Shown here piece by piece: positions 47,357-56,434 of a stretch of DNA of 64,000 nt (position 1 is its first letter; each line of letters starts with the position of its first letter). A model generated the notes under the pieces. It did not search any database. It saw only the letters and a list, made by a program, of their open reading frames with translations, and was not told the DNA's origin. This DNA comes from Selenomonas sp. (lineage in GTDB: Bacteria; Bacillota; Negativicutes; Selenomonadales; Selenomonadaceae): positions 29,028 to 93,027 of the forward strand of contig JAGPMW010000006.1 in NCBI GenBank assembly GCA_018052705.1, given 5' to 3'. The translations under genes and the position numbers were made by a program.

Positions 47357-47506
47357 TTATTTCGTCTCTTTGTGCAGCGTGTGCTTCTTGCAGAACTTGC
47401 AGTACTTATTGAACTCCAGACGGTCCGGGTTATTCTTCTTGTTTTTGTTGGTGCGGTAGTTGCGGCTATGGCACTCCGTGCACTCCAACGTGATATTGTT
47501 GCGCAT
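47357..47506 (-). CDS. rpmG: ribosomal protein L33
   Basis: 49 residues. The protein starts [17 protein letters not shown]. The four cysteines form two CxxC pairs (CTEC, CKFC), so this is the zinc-binding type of L33. The ending [10 protein letters not shown] is typical. First protein gene of the operon, 30 nt before secE. Confidence 0.97.
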   Translation of the reverse strand: MRNNITLECTECHSRNYRTNKNKKNNPDRLEFNKYCKFCKKHTLHKETK

Positions 47507-47643
47507 CTCTTATTTACACCCCTTACGTTGCGGAACTATGACTCTTACATAATGTCACTAATACAATTTAGCACACTTGCCGATGCCTGTCAACAAGGAA
47601 ACCTTGACAAGGTGAAAAATATATCCGTCCCTGATACATAAAT

Positions 47644-47664
47644 AAAACCCCTGAAACAGGGGTT
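47644..47664 (-). terminator. terminator between the tRNA genes and rpmG
   Basis: Perfect stem AACCCCTG/CAGGGGTT with loop TTT, followed by TTATTT on the minus strand. It separates the four-tRNA unit from rpmG, or attenuates read-through. The following 140 nt up to rpmG hold no gene. Confidence 0.8.
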
Positions 47665-47675
47665 CATCAATCATT

Positions 47676-47752
47676 TGGTGGCGGCGCAGAGATTTGAACT
47701 CCGGACACTGCGGGTATGAACCGCATGCTCTAGCCAACTGAGCTACGCCGCC
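47676..47752 (-). tRNA. tRNA-Met (elongator, CAT)
   Basis: 77-nt cloverleaf with encoded CCA. The acceptor stem is GGCGGCG/CGCCGCC, with a G1-C72 pair, so it is not the initiator. The anticodon loop TTCATAC gives CAT. A CAT tRNA could also be the lysidine-modified Ile isoacceptor, which I consider less likely. Confidence 0.9.
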
Positions 47753-47762
47753 AGGAAATATA

Positions 47763-47838
47763 TGGAGCTGATGACCAGGATTGAACTGGTGACCTTATCC
47801 TTACCAAGGATACGCTCTACCGACTGAGCTACATCAGC
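47763..47838 (-). tRNA. tRNA-Thr (GGT)
   Basis: 76-nt cloverleaf with acceptor GCTGATG/CATCAGC, an anticodon loop giving GGT and encoded CCA. Confidence 0.95.
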
Positions 47839-47849
47839 ACTCCTAACAT

Positions 47850-47925
<76 letters not shown>

Positions 47926-47979
47926 ATGACCACCCGGGCTTTAGCCCGATCTATCGAAAAGTTTAGGAATACACATAAT

Positions 47980-48055
<76 letters not shown>

Positions 48056-48163
48056 ATTACCTCGCTTTTGACTGGCGTGCTTTTCGCTTGCCAAGTCATC
48101 GGCTGACAAGAAATTATTATAGAGTATTATCAGGCATCCGTCAACCCCTTTTATGATTTTTTT

Positions 48164-48204
48164 AAAAAAAACTTGCAGAAACACCTTTATTGCGTTTCTG
48201 CAAG
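48164..48204 (-). terminator. phosphofructokinase terminator
   Basis: Perfect 11-bp stem CTTGCAGAAAC/GTTTCTGCAAG (48172-48204) with an 11-nt loop, then eight T on the minus strand, 34 nt after the gene. Confidence 0.87.
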
Positions 48205-48237
48205 CCATTTATTCTATGAATGATTTGCTAGTGGGCG

Positions 48238-49521
48238 TTATTTCTTTGCTGGCTTTTTATCCTCTTTTGTACCTTCTTCAAATAAATAACCGTAATGCTG
48301 CTTGAACTCCGCCAAGTCCATACGATAAGCATTGGCCAGCCCCGGGTCATCAAGATCTCCCGGCTCAAGCCTCATCATAAGGCCACGGGCAATCTGATAA
48401 TGAATCGACCCGGTATTTACCTTACGGACCTTCGTTTTACCAGTCTCTGGGTCTTTGATGTCTTCAAAGCGCATTGGCACAGCCTTGTTGTCCTGGATTG
48501 TGATGATTGCACCACTATCCCCTGCCATAAGGAACTGTACCGCCGAAAATCCCAGCGAGCGGGCGTAATCGATATCATAAGCAATTGGTGCAGTGCAGCG
48601 CAGCTCATAACCAATTTCTTTATCAATAATAGAAAGCTTAATGCCCAGTTTCTTCACTTCTGCCAGCACAGCCTGCTTCAGTATCTCGCCAAAGTCGAGT
48701 TCACTGTAACGGATATGCCCATGCTCATCCTTGACAACAGATCCTAATTTTTCAAAGTCTTCCGGTGAAATCTTTTCAATAACGCCCTCAGCGATAACTG
48801 CTACGCCGTAGTTCTTCCCTGTCAGATAGCGCTTGACGATTGACCCTGTAATGATATCGACAACCTGCTGCAATGTAATCTTATCAGCAGGGAATTCTTC
48901 AGGGATAATCGTTAGTGCCGCACCTGCACTGCGTCCCATTCCTAATGCTAAATGGCCAGCTGTGCGTCCCATAGCAATCGTAAAGTACCAGCGATTATTG
49001 GTCGTCCGCGCATCCTCCATAAGATTTTCTATTTCCTCGGTACCAAAAGCGCGGGCTGTCTCGAAGCCAAAAGTCGGTACTCCCTCCGGCAGCGGAAGAT
49101 CATTATCGATAGTCTTCGGTACATGGACAACATTGACCGTACGTCCCATCTTACGCGCATAGTCAGAGACCGCCGCTGAGCTGTAGGCCGTATCATCGCC
49201 GCCAATCGTAACCAGATGCGTAACACCAAGTTCGGTCAGGGTTTCAACCACTGTCCGCAGATCCGATTCTTTTTTGGTCGGATTGCAGCGGGACATCTTG
49301 AGAATACAGCCGCCTGTCAGATGAATCCGGCTGATATTTTTAGGCTCCAGGCGGATGTAGTTTTTCTCGCCACGAGCCAGTCGGGAAAAACCGTCATAGA
49401 TTCCCAGCACATCCCAGCCATGCCGAGTTGCTTCATTGACAACTCCGGAAATTACACTATTAATTCCAGGAGCCGGACCCCCGCCGCAGACAATTGCAAT
49501 CACATTTTTGATACCGATCAT
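48238..49521 (-). CDS. 6-phosphofructokinase, probably PPi-dependent
   Basis: Cytosolic glycolytic enzyme of 427 residues. The glycine-rich start is CGGGPAPGINSVI. The phosphoryl-donor motif is TIGGDDTAYS (near residue 105): GGDD is the PPi form, while ATP-PFK has GGDGS. The fructose-6-phosphate motif is PKTIDNDLPLPEG, and AMGRTAGHLALG follows. The length is larger than ATP-PfkA (about 320) and fits the long PFK clade. It is monocistronic, with a terminator. The donor is inferred from the motif only. Confidence 0.88.
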   Translation of the reverse strand: MIGIKNVIAIVCGGGPAPGINSVISGVVNEATRHGWDVLGIYDGFSRLARGEKNYIRLEPKNISRIHLTGGCILKMSRCNPTKKESDLRTVVETLTELGVTHLVTIGGDDTAYSSAAVSDYARKMGRTVNVVHVPKTIDNDLPLPEGVPTFGFETARAFGTEEIENLMEDARTTNNRWYFTIAMGRTAGHLALGMGRSAGAALTIIPEEFPADKITLQQVVDIITGSIVKRYLTGKNYGVAVIAEGVIEKISPEDFEKLGSVVKDEHGHIRYSELDFGEILKQAVLAEVKKLGIKLSIIDKEIGYELRCTAPIAYDIDYARSLGFSAVQFLMAGDSGAIITIQDNKAVPMRFEDIKDPETGKTKVRKVNTGSIHYQIARGLMMRLEPGDLDDPGLANAYRMDLAEFKQHYGYLFEEGTKEDKKPAKK

Positions 49522-49624
49522 TAGGAATTCCCCCTTTTATTTGGTTACTGTATATTAATTTCGCTGCCAGTAGACTATTTCCTGCCTATCGCGATGAATT
49601 TTTGGAAAATTTGTAACAGCTATA

Positions 49625-49668
49625 TCAAAGAAGAGCCGGTGTTTCCCTGACGGGTAACAGCCGGCTCT
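49625..49668 (-). terminator. terminator after the DEAD-box gene
   Basis: Stem AGAGCCGG/CCGGCTCT, with a second inner stem GTTACCC/GGGAAAC (one mismatch), followed by TCTTTG on the minus strand. Confidence 0.7.
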
Positions 49669-49687
49669 TCCTGATTCGATTATATCG

Positions 49688-51022
49688 TCAATGCTTGCCC
49701 ATCTTCGACCGATGTGTCGCATTGCTCCTGTTGTGTGATCCTGCGCGGTGACTGCGGTCATTACGCCCCTTGTGCACAGGGCCTTTCCCCTTAGTCTTGG
49801 TAAATTTGGATGACGACTTCCCCGCAGCTTTGGCTTTGCCGCCTTTCTTTGCCTGTTCTTTAGCCCGTATGTCCTTGAGGATCTTCTCCTGCTTCTCTTT
49901 ATGCTGCTGGTGACGCTCACTGTTCTCGTTCTTGATGCGGCTCTTAATACCAGCCTCAATACGGCGCAGCAGCTCATACTGCCGGGCATTGACAAACGTC
50001 ACGGCCTTGCCTTCCTGTCCGGCACGGCCCGTACGGCCAATGCGGTGGATATAGCCTTCGGCATCATGCGGAATATCATAATTGAATACATGTGTCACGC
50101 CCTCGATATCAAGCCCCCGGGCAGCAATATCCGTTGCACAGAGGATCTGCAATTCCGCCTTGCGGAACCGCTTGAGGACCAGCGCACGCTGTACCTGCGA
50201 CAGATCGCCATGAAGCTCGTCGACGAGGTAGCCACGCGAAGCCAGTGCCATCGTGACCATATGTGTACGCTGCTTCGTATGGCAGAACACCATCGCCAGA
50301 TACGGATTATCACTGTTGATGCACTCACACAGTTTATCAATCTTCGTATCCTCCGAAGAATCAATGATCACCTGTTGGATGGAATCAAGCGTGACATTGT
50401 CACTCTTGATCTGCACATTCTCCGGCGCATGCATATACTGTGCCGACAACGCCTTGATACGATCCGGCATAGTAGCTGAAAACAGCATAAGCTGACGATC
50501 CGCAGCCGATGCCTTGAGCAGTACCTCTACGTCCTCGATAAAACCCAGATGCATCATCTCATCAGCTTCATCAAGTACAACTTTGTTGACCTTCGACAGA
50601 TCAATAGTCTGACGGCGCAGATGATCTAGCAGGCGTCCCGGAGTGCCGATGATGAGCTGTGGATGGCGCCGCAGCTTCTGCTTCTGCCGCTCGATATCCT
50701 GCCCGCCATAGATAACCAGCGAGCTCACACCGCAAGCCTCACCAACCACCTGCGCCACTTTAGCAATCTGAATAGCAAGCTCACGGGTTGGTGTGACCAC
50801 CAGTGCCTGTGCAACTTCGGCCTGCGGTTTGATCTTTTCCATTATAGGCAGCAGAAAAGCGAGGGTCTTGCCTGTACCGGTCTGTGCCTGTACAATGACA
50901 TCCCGGCCAGCACGCACGAGCGGGATAGCCGCCTCCTGTACCGGTGTTGCCTCTTTGATTCCTTTATGGCGCAGCGTCTCACAGACACTATCGCTGATCT
51001 TTAGTTCTTTAAATGTCGTCAT
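49688..51022 (-). CDS. DEAD-box RNA helicase (CshA/DbpA-like)
   Basis: ATP-dependent RNA unwinding enzyme of 444 residues. Motifs in order: Q motif ATPVQEAAIPL, Walker A AQTGTGKT (near 45), PTRELAIQ, TPGRLLD, DEAD in VVLDEADEMM, SAT, then in domain 2 ARGLDIEGV and HRIGRTGRAGQ. The C-terminal 80 residues are basic and low-complexity (KGKGPVHKGRNDRSHRAG), an RNA-binding tail. The start ATG at 51022 overlaps the map stop (TAATG). A GGAGG lies 13 nt upstream, which is long, so coupling to map is likely. Confidence 0.95.
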   Translation of the reverse strand: MTTFKELKISDSVCETLRHKGIKEATPVQEAAIPLVRAGRDVIVQAQTGTGKTLAFLLPIMEKIKPQAEVAQALVVTPTRELAIQIAKVAQVVGEACGVSSLVIYGGQDIERQKQKLRRHPQLIIGTPGRLLDHLRRQTIDLSKVNKVVLDEADEMMHLGFIEDVEVLLKASAADRQLMLFSATMPDRIKALSAQYMHAPENVQIKSDNVTLDSIQQVIIDSSEDTKIDKLCECINSDNPYLAMVFCHTKQRTHMVTMALASRGYLVDELHGDLSQVQRALVLKRFRKAELQILCATDIAARGLDIEGVTHVFNYDIPHDAEGYIHRIGRTGRAGQEGKAVTFVNARQYELLRRIEAGIKSRIKNENSERHQQHKEKQEKILKDIRAKEQAKKGGKAKAAGKSSSKFTKTKGKGPVHKGRNDRSHRAGSHNRSNATHRSKMGKH

Positions 51023-51894
51023 TACGATGACAGTACCTCCGTCCCTGTCGCCGTAATGAGAATTGTCTTTTCCCACTGAGCTGACAGGCTCTTATCTTTC
51101 GTACGCACGGTCCAATTATCTTTACTATCAACCGTGACTTTCTTTTTCCCTATATTCACCATTGGCTCTACAGTCAGGACCATCCCCGGTACCAGCAGCA
51201 TCCCCGTCCCTGCTTCACCCTCATGCGCAACAAACGGTTCCGAATGAAATTCCTTGCCAACGCCATGACCGCCAAGATCCGTTACGACCGAATAGCCATG
51301 CTCATGCGCATGATTGCCGCAGGCCGCACTGACATCGCCGAGGAAATGCCAGGGCTTTATCGCCTCAATGCCCAGTTCCATACACTCTTTCGTCACGCGG
51401 ACCAGCTGCTCTGCCTCAGGCGATACCTCTCCCACCATGAACATCCGCGATGCATCAGCGTAATAGCCGTCAAGTGTCGTCGTAATGTCAACATTGACGA
51501 TATCCCCTTCTTTGAGGATGGTCTTCTTCGAAGGAATCCCATGACAGACTACTTCGTTAATAGAAATGCAGCAGCTTTTCGGAAAGCCCTCATAGTTCAG
51601 GCAGGACGGATAGCCGCCCTTGCCCGTAATGAACTCGCGGACTGCATCATCGATACTGGCTGTATCCACCCCCGGCTTAATCAGGGAACCAGCAAGATCC
51701 AGAGCACCGTCGTTGATGACACCAGCGGCGCGAATAGATGCAATGTCATGTTCATTATTGATGATTTTCTTTGGTGGCGGAGTCTGACCTTTGAATACAT
51801 CAAACCGCATCTCACTGATTCTTTCATCAAAATCCTCATGGCATTTCTTATATTTCTTGCCGCTGCCACACCAGCAAACTTCATTCCTCTGCAT
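51022..51894 (-). CDS. map: methionine aminopeptidase with SEC-C zinc motif
   Basis: Removes the N-terminal Met from new proteins. The N-terminal CWCGSGKKYKKCH is a SEC-C zinc motif (residues 7-19), which binds nucleic acid or the ribosome. The peptidase domain (type I) follows from about residue 45. Metal ligands are in the DGYYADASRMF region, GHGVGKEFHSEP, the late TVEPMVNIGKK and the final EKTILIT. 290 residues, about 40 longer than the plain type because of the extra motif. Confidence 0.96.
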   Translation of the reverse strand: MQRNEVCWCGSGKKYKKCHEDFDERISEMRFDVFKGQTPPPKKIINNEHDIASIRAAGVINDGALDLAGSLIKPGVDTASIDDAVREFITGKGGYPSCLNYEGFPKSCCISINEVVCHGIPSKKTILKEGDIVNVDITTTLDGYYADASRMFMVGEVSPEAEQLVRVTKECMELGIEAIKPWHFLGDVSAACGNHAHEHGYSVVTDLGGHGVGKEFHSEPFVAHEGEAGTGMLLVPGMVLTVEPMVNIGKKKVTVDSKDNWTVRTKDKSLSAQWEKTILITATGTEVLSS

Positions 51895-52061
51895 AAAACG
51901 GAAAATCTCCTTTATCCTGAATTCACTGTTATTGTCTTACATACGCTTGCATATCCTCTACATGCGTATAGATACACAATATCTTATTATAAAACGAAAT
52001 CGACAGGAAAGAAAGCCCCTTCACTGCAAAATATATCTTTTCTTGTGTTTTTGTGACCTGT

Positions 52062-52091
52062 TTGACCAGTCAGCTGCTAACATGATATAAT
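52062..52091 (+). promoter_or_regulatory. promoter of the NlpC/P60 gene
   Basis: -35 TTGACC (52062-52067), 18 bp, -10 TATAAT (52086-52091). A small hairpin ACGGC/GCCGT follows in the leader. The interval to the divergent map gene (51895-52061) holds no gene. Confidence 0.65.
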
Positions 52092-52172
52092 TATTCGGTA
52101 TGTTGACATGATACGGCTCCTGCCGTGCGGTCAGTGTAATGTTTTTTCACGAAATCTAAGGAGGTTTTCTAT

Positions 52173-52838
52173 TTGCGAAAGTTATGTTGTGCTTTATTAG
52201 CTGGCGCATTTTTCCTGTCGATTCCGTCCATCAGTGATGCAGCTGCCTTCCGGCTTGGCGATACCGGCCAGGAAGTATCTGCCATCCAGCAGGCGCTGGT
52301 CAGCTCTGGCTACGATGTTCAGGTCGATGGGGACTTTGGCCCGGCCACCCGCGAAGCAGTTCTCCAGTTCCAGAAAGCGCACAGCCTCACAGCAGATGGT
52401 CTGGTAGGCGCGCTCTCGTATCAGACGCTGCTCCACCGCCCCATGCCAGAAGTCACACCAAAATCCTATCTGGCTGGCAGCAACAACATCATCAGCACGG
52501 CTCAGCAATATCTTGGTGTCCCTTATGTATGGGGAGGCTCTTCCCCCAGCGGTTTCGACTGCTCCGGCTTTGTCCAGTATGTCTATGCCCAGTGCGGCAT
52601 CAACCTGCCACGTACGGCAGACATTCAGGCCACAGCCGGCTACGCGGTAAGCAAAGCCGAACTCCAGCCCGGTGACCTCGTGTTTTTCGCGGGGGATTAT
52701 GTGAACGTCTCACACGTGGGAATTTATGTTGGTGACGGCAAGATGATCCATGCCTCACAAAGCGGAATTGCCTATGACTCGCTTTACCGCGATTACCGCG
52801 TAGCTCACTATGTTGCTGCACGCCGTGTCCTCGGCTGA
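52173..52838 (+). CDS. exported NlpC/P60 peptidoglycan hydrolase with PG-binding domain
   Basis: 221 residues. A signal peptide (ISDAAA cut) is followed by a peptidoglycan-binding type 1 repeat (GDTGQEVSAIQQALVSSGYD at 29-48). The C-terminal NlpC/P60 cysteine peptidase domain follows. The catalytic cysteine is Cys130 in GFDCSGFVQY, and the histidines are His180 in SHVGIYVGDG and a later residue in MIHAS. It cleaves stem peptides of the cell wall. Translation starts at TTG (52173), with AGGAGG upstream. Its own promoter and terminator make it a single-gene unit. Confidence 0.93.
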   Translation: MRKLCCALLAGAFFLSIPSISDAAAFRLGDTGQEVSAIQQALVSSGYDVQVDGDFGPATREAVLQFQKAHSLTADGLVGALSYQTLLHRPMPEVTPKSYLAGSNNIISTAQQYLGVPYVWGGSSPSGFDCSGFVQYVYAQCGINLPRTADIQATAGYAVSKAELQPGDLVFFAGDYVNVSHVGIYVGDGKMIHASQSGIAYDSLYRDYRVAHYVAARRVLG

Positions 52839-52871
52839 TTTTTGATCACAATTCAAAACTTTCCATATAGA

Positions 52872-52905
52872 AAGCCTTCTCAGCTGAGAGGGCTTCTTTC
52901 TTTGC
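52872..52905 (+). terminator. NlpC/P60 terminator
   Basis: Nearly perfect stem AAGCCTTCTCAG/CTGAGAGGGCTT, followed by CTTTCTTT, 33 nt after the stop. Confidence 0.8.
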
Positions 52906-52929
52906 TTCCATATTGTGCATCCGAATCAG

Positions 52930-52958
52930 TTGACAGCATCCGCACATTGGTATATATT
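52930..52958 (+). promoter_or_regulatory. promoter of the polysaccharide deacetylase gene
   Basis: -35 TTGACA (52930-52935), 17 bp, -10 TATATT (52953-52958); about 38 nt of leader. Confidence 0.7.
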
Positions 52959-53002
52959 AGACAGGTCTAATCAAAAAGCAATAAAAAAAGGATGTGTCTT
53001 TC

Positions 53003-53848
53003 ATGACTACCTGGATCAAACGTCTTGCGGCAGTGCTGCTCATCTGTGTCATCGCAGCCATCGGATACGGTACTTATCTCATGCATTCGGCCAGCCGGGC
53101 GGTGCCAGTCCTGAACTACCATCAGATCAACGACTGGGCGGAAAATGCCCTGACCGTTCATACGAGCCAGTTCGATGCACAAATGAAATATCTGGCAGAT
53201 AATGGCTATACAGCTATTACTCCGGCCGAAATGCTGGATGCCTGGGAAAATCATACAGAGCTGCCAGACAAACCCGTGGTCATCACCTTCGATGATGGCT
53301 ATGTCGACAACTACCGCAATGCGTTCCCTATCCTGCAGAAATACAATCTCAAGGGAACAATCTTCCTGATTTCAGACTTTGTCAGCACCTATCCCAATTA
53401 TCTGACCTGGGCCCAGACCGAGGAAATGCAGGACAGCGGGCTGATTGATTTTGAGAGTCACACACTCTCCCACATGCAGCTGGATTCCACTTCACCGGAA
53501 GAAACATGGAATCAGCTGGACGGCTCCAAACGGGCACTGGAATGGCATCTCGGCAAAGAAATCAAGTTCATTGCCTACCCATGTGGCTCCTATGACGAGG
53601 AACTGGAGCGCATGACCAAAGAAGCTGGCTATCGCGCAGCATTTACGGTCGATTTCGGAACCGCCGATCCTACGGAGAATCACTTTGTCCTCGATCGCGT
53701 GCCAATCTTCGGCAGTACCAGTCATACGCTGCTGCGCTTCAAGCTGCGCCTGAAGTATGCACCAATTCTGGCACCGCTGGCGCGCCTCAATAAGCAGTTG
53801 AAAGATGGCGGACATACTTTCCTGGCAAGATTCATACCAACTCCATAA
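53003..53848 (+). CDS. membrane-anchored polysaccharide deacetylase
   Basis: 281 residues with one N-terminal transmembrane segment (LAAVLLICVIAAIGYGTYL) and no clear signal-peptidase site, so it is probably anchored on the outer face of the membrane. The NodB-fold catalytic domain has the first metal-binding aspartates in VITFDDGYVDNY, and the histidines in SHTLSHMQL (H-x-x-x-H). It removes acetyl groups from cell-wall or surface glycans. An ATG at 53003 has AAAGGA about 10 nt upstream; a GTG at 52994 is possible. Confidence 0.93.
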   Translation: MTTWIKRLAAVLLICVIAAIGYGTYLMHSASRAVPVLNYHQINDWAENALTVHTSQFDAQMKYLADNGYTAITPAEMLDAWENHTELPDKPVVITFDDGYVDNYRNAFPILQKYNLKGTIFLISDFVSTYPNYLTWAQTEEMQDSGLIDFESHTLSHMQLDSTSPEETWNQLDGSKRALEWHLGKEIKFIAYPCGSYDEELERMTKEAGYRAAFTVDFGTADPTENHFVLDRVPIFGSTSHTLLRFKLRLKYAPILAPLARLNKQLKDGGHTFLARFIPTP

Positions 53849-53856
53849 TGCATACT

Positions 53857-53890
53857 AAAAGGCTGTCACATCAGGTGCCAGCCTTTTTTA
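53857..53890. terminator. bidirectional terminator between deacetylase and glycyl radical enzyme
   Basis: Stem AAAGGCTG/CAGCCTTT with a 13-nt loop, then T on the plus strand and TTTTAG on the minus strand. It ends two convergent genes. The minus-strand gene stops 87 nt away. Confidence 0.8.
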
Positions 53891-53976
53891 TTCCCTGCTA
53901 AAATTAGCCAGGGCCTTACTGTTCCGTTTCAGAAAACCGCATAACCAGAACTATTTCCATTTAAACGTTTCTGTCC

Positions 53977-56391
53977 TTATATGGCCTGTTCTGTACGACC
54001 AATGATGTCATCCTGTGTTGCTTTGGACAGAACGTTGAAGAACGCACTGTAACCAGCAACGCGCACAATGAGGTCTTTGTGTGCGTCCGGATGGATCTGC
54101 GCATCCAGCAGAGTCTCTCTGGACACGATATTGTACTGCACATGATACCCATGCAGACGATTAAAAAAGGCTGCAATAAGCAGCTCAAGCTTCTGCTTAT
54201 TCTCCTCGGTAGAAAGCATGGTCGGCGTCATCTTCTGATTCAGCAGGACACCGCCTGTAATCTTCTCTGTAGGCAGCTTGGCTACAGACTTGAATACCGC
54301 AGTCGGACCATTTTGATCCGAATTGTGAGCCGGCGAACAGCCTTCCGCCAATGGCTCATGTGCTTTGCGGCCATCCGGAGTAGCCATGGTTCCCATCCCC
54401 TGACCCACATTAGCCGATATTGAGGATGTGCCGCCATAGCGGATACCGCCAATTGGGCCACGGCCGTAACGCGTATTCGGATACTTCCGGATCTCATCCA
54501 GATAGGAGTCGTAGGCCTCGACGACAAGCTGATCAACGGCATCATCGTCATTGCCGTATTTCGGTGCATCATGGATAAGCAATTCCTGGATACGCTGATT
54601 TTCCGGTGCGGTGAAATTATCCAGTAGGGCCGCCCAAAGCTGCTGCGCCGTGATCTTTTTCTCAGCAAAGACAATCCTCTTGATTGCCGCCAGTGAATCC
54701 GCCATATTGGCAATCCCGACCTGCAGCCCGGAAATGAAGTCGTAAACTGCCCCGCCTTCCTTGATGGTCTTTCCACGGGCAATGCAGTCATCCGTAAGGG
54801 TGGAGCACAGGATATCCGGTACATCACGTTCCGAGGCCTTATCGATAGCATTTTCGACAATCACACTGTAACGTGTCATTTCACGTACCGTCTTATCCCA
54901 GGCAGCTATCATCTCTTCATACGATTTCATATCCGTGAAATACCCATAGCCCTGCGTAAAACGCTTGCCAGAAGTCATATCCACGCCATTATTCATGGCG
55001 CAGAGCAGCACACGCGGGAAATTAATATAGGACATCCCCGTACAGCGATAACCCCATTTGCCCGGAATAGCCGTTTCCACACAACCGATTGCACTATAGT
55101 TATAGGCATCTTCTTCCTTAACGCCCCATTTGATGAATGAGGGAATGATGATTTCATCATTATTAAGCGCCGGCATTCCAAAACCAAGTTTCATTACTTC
55201 GATACATTCATCAAAAAAATGCTTATCGATATGCTGATGATAGCGTACCGTCAGGTTCGGCTGAGTCAAACGAGTCTGAGCTACCGACTGCAGGACCATG
55301 AAGGAGAGCTCATTGACAGCATCCTGCTTCGCTGGCGTCTGCCCGCCAATGGTCACATTCTGATACATCGGACTGCCCGCTGAACTCAACGTATGCGACT
55401 GCGACCGTACCTTATTGATGGTCAGCGTCTTGATCCACAAACCAGTCAGCAGCTCCAATGCTTCTGCCTGACTGATGATCCCCTGATCAATATCCTTTTT
55501 ATAATAAGGATACATATACTGATCGAATCGTCCATAAGACAACGAATGCCCATTCGACTCGATCTGCAGGATCAGCTGGATGAACCAGACCGACTGCACA
55601 GCCTCACGAAATGAAGCTGCCTTCTCATAAGGTACGCGGGCACAGATCCTGGACATTGCTTCAAGTTCGGCCTTGCGGACTGAATCCGTCTCCTGCTGCG
55701 CCATCTGGTCAGCCAGCGCGGCATAACGCCCCGCAAACTGACGGACAGCTGCAATGACAATCAGCACAGCCTTATAGAAGACATACCGATCGATGCTGTC
55801 TGGTCTGGTAAGGTCCAGTGCCGCTTTCAGCTCTCTTGTCCGCTGCTCATAGCCCCTGAGTCCTTCAGACAAAAGTTTGCCATAGTTGACGGCCAGATGC
55901 GCATCACCAGCGTTGAGCTTGCCTTCCATGCCAAAGACCCCCGTCTCCATAAAGACGCGGACCTCATCCGGCAGCAGGGCTTCTCCCCGCGCCCGCAGAT
56001 TGTTATTGTTCCAGAAGGGCGCAATCGAACGCAGCTGCGCTTTGGTTTCCTCTGTAATATAGAACACATCACCATCCCGCTGCTCGAACTCATCCAGTTC
56101 CTTGATGACAAAATCCATCGTATACTCGGGAAAAATTGGTGCATTGCGATTTTTAGTCCCCTGATTGCCAGCCAGCAGCGTCTTATCTTCAATATAGATA
56201 CTCATGTTGGCCAGGATATGTTGCAGCATCAGCGCGCGTTTCATAACATTGGGCTGGTCCTGATGGGCCTGATAGGCTTCCGTCGCGAGCAAAGCCCGTT
56301 CTGCATCGATATACGGCTTTTCATCCAGGACTTCTTCACGAAATGCCTGCATGCGCTTCGTCAGGGCACCAAAATGTTTCAGATTTTCCAT
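53977..56391 (-). CDS. glycyl radical enzyme, PflD/YbiW-like
   Basis: 804-residue member of the pyruvate formate-lyase superfamily (usual 780-860). The catalytic cysteine is Cys437 in IGCVETAIPG. The glycyl radical motif VRVAGYSAFF (Gly780) lies 24 residues from the end. The CVE form (glutamate after cysteine) is that of dehydratase-like members and PflD/YbiW, not of true pyruvate formate-lyase, which has two neighbouring cysteines. The substrate is not known from sequence. The gene forms an operon with the following aldolase (43 nt) and is divergent from an activating enzyme. The product may feed the aldolase; see findings. Confidence 0.9.
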   Translation of the reverse strand: MENLKHFGALTKRMQAFREEVLDEKPYIDAERALLATEAYQAHQDQPNVMKRALMLQHILANMSIYIEDKTLLAGNQGTKNRNAPIFPEYTMDFVIKELDEFEQRDGDVFYITEETKAQLRSIAPFWNNNNLRARGEALLPDEVRVFMETGVFGMEGKLNAGDAHLAVNYGKLLSEGLRGYEQRTRELKAALDLTRPDSIDRYVFYKAVLIVIAAVRQFAGRYAALADQMAQQETDSVRKAELEAMSRICARVPYEKAASFREAVQSVWFIQLILQIESNGHSLSYGRFDQYMYPYYKKDIDQGIISQAEALELLTGLWIKTLTINKVRSQSHTLSSAGSPMYQNVTIGGQTPAKQDAVNELSFMVLQSVAQTRLTQPNLTVRYHQHIDKHFFDECIEVMKLGFGMPALNNDEIIIPSFIKWGVKEEDAYNYSAIGCVETAIPGKWGYRCTGMSYINFPRVLLCAMNNGVDMTSGKRFTQGYGYFTDMKSYEEMIAAWDKTVREMTRYSVIVENAIDKASERDVPDILCSTLTDDCIARGKTIKEGGAVYDFISGLQVGIANMADSLAAIKRIVFAEKKITAQQLWAALLDNFTAPENQRIQELLIHDAPKYGNDDDAVDQLVVEAYDSYLDEIRKYPNTRYGRGPIGGIRYGGTSSISANVGQGMGTMATPDGRKAHEPLAEGCSPAHNSDQNGPTAVFKSVAKLPTEKITGGVLLNQKMTPTMLSTEENKQKLELLIAAFFNRLHGYHVQYNIVSRETLLDAQIHPDAHKDLIVRVAGYSAFFNVLSKATQDDIIGRTEQAI

Positions 56392-56434
56392 GTGCTGTAC
56401 CTCCTGTCATCCCGTCTCCATTCCGTCAGAGCAA

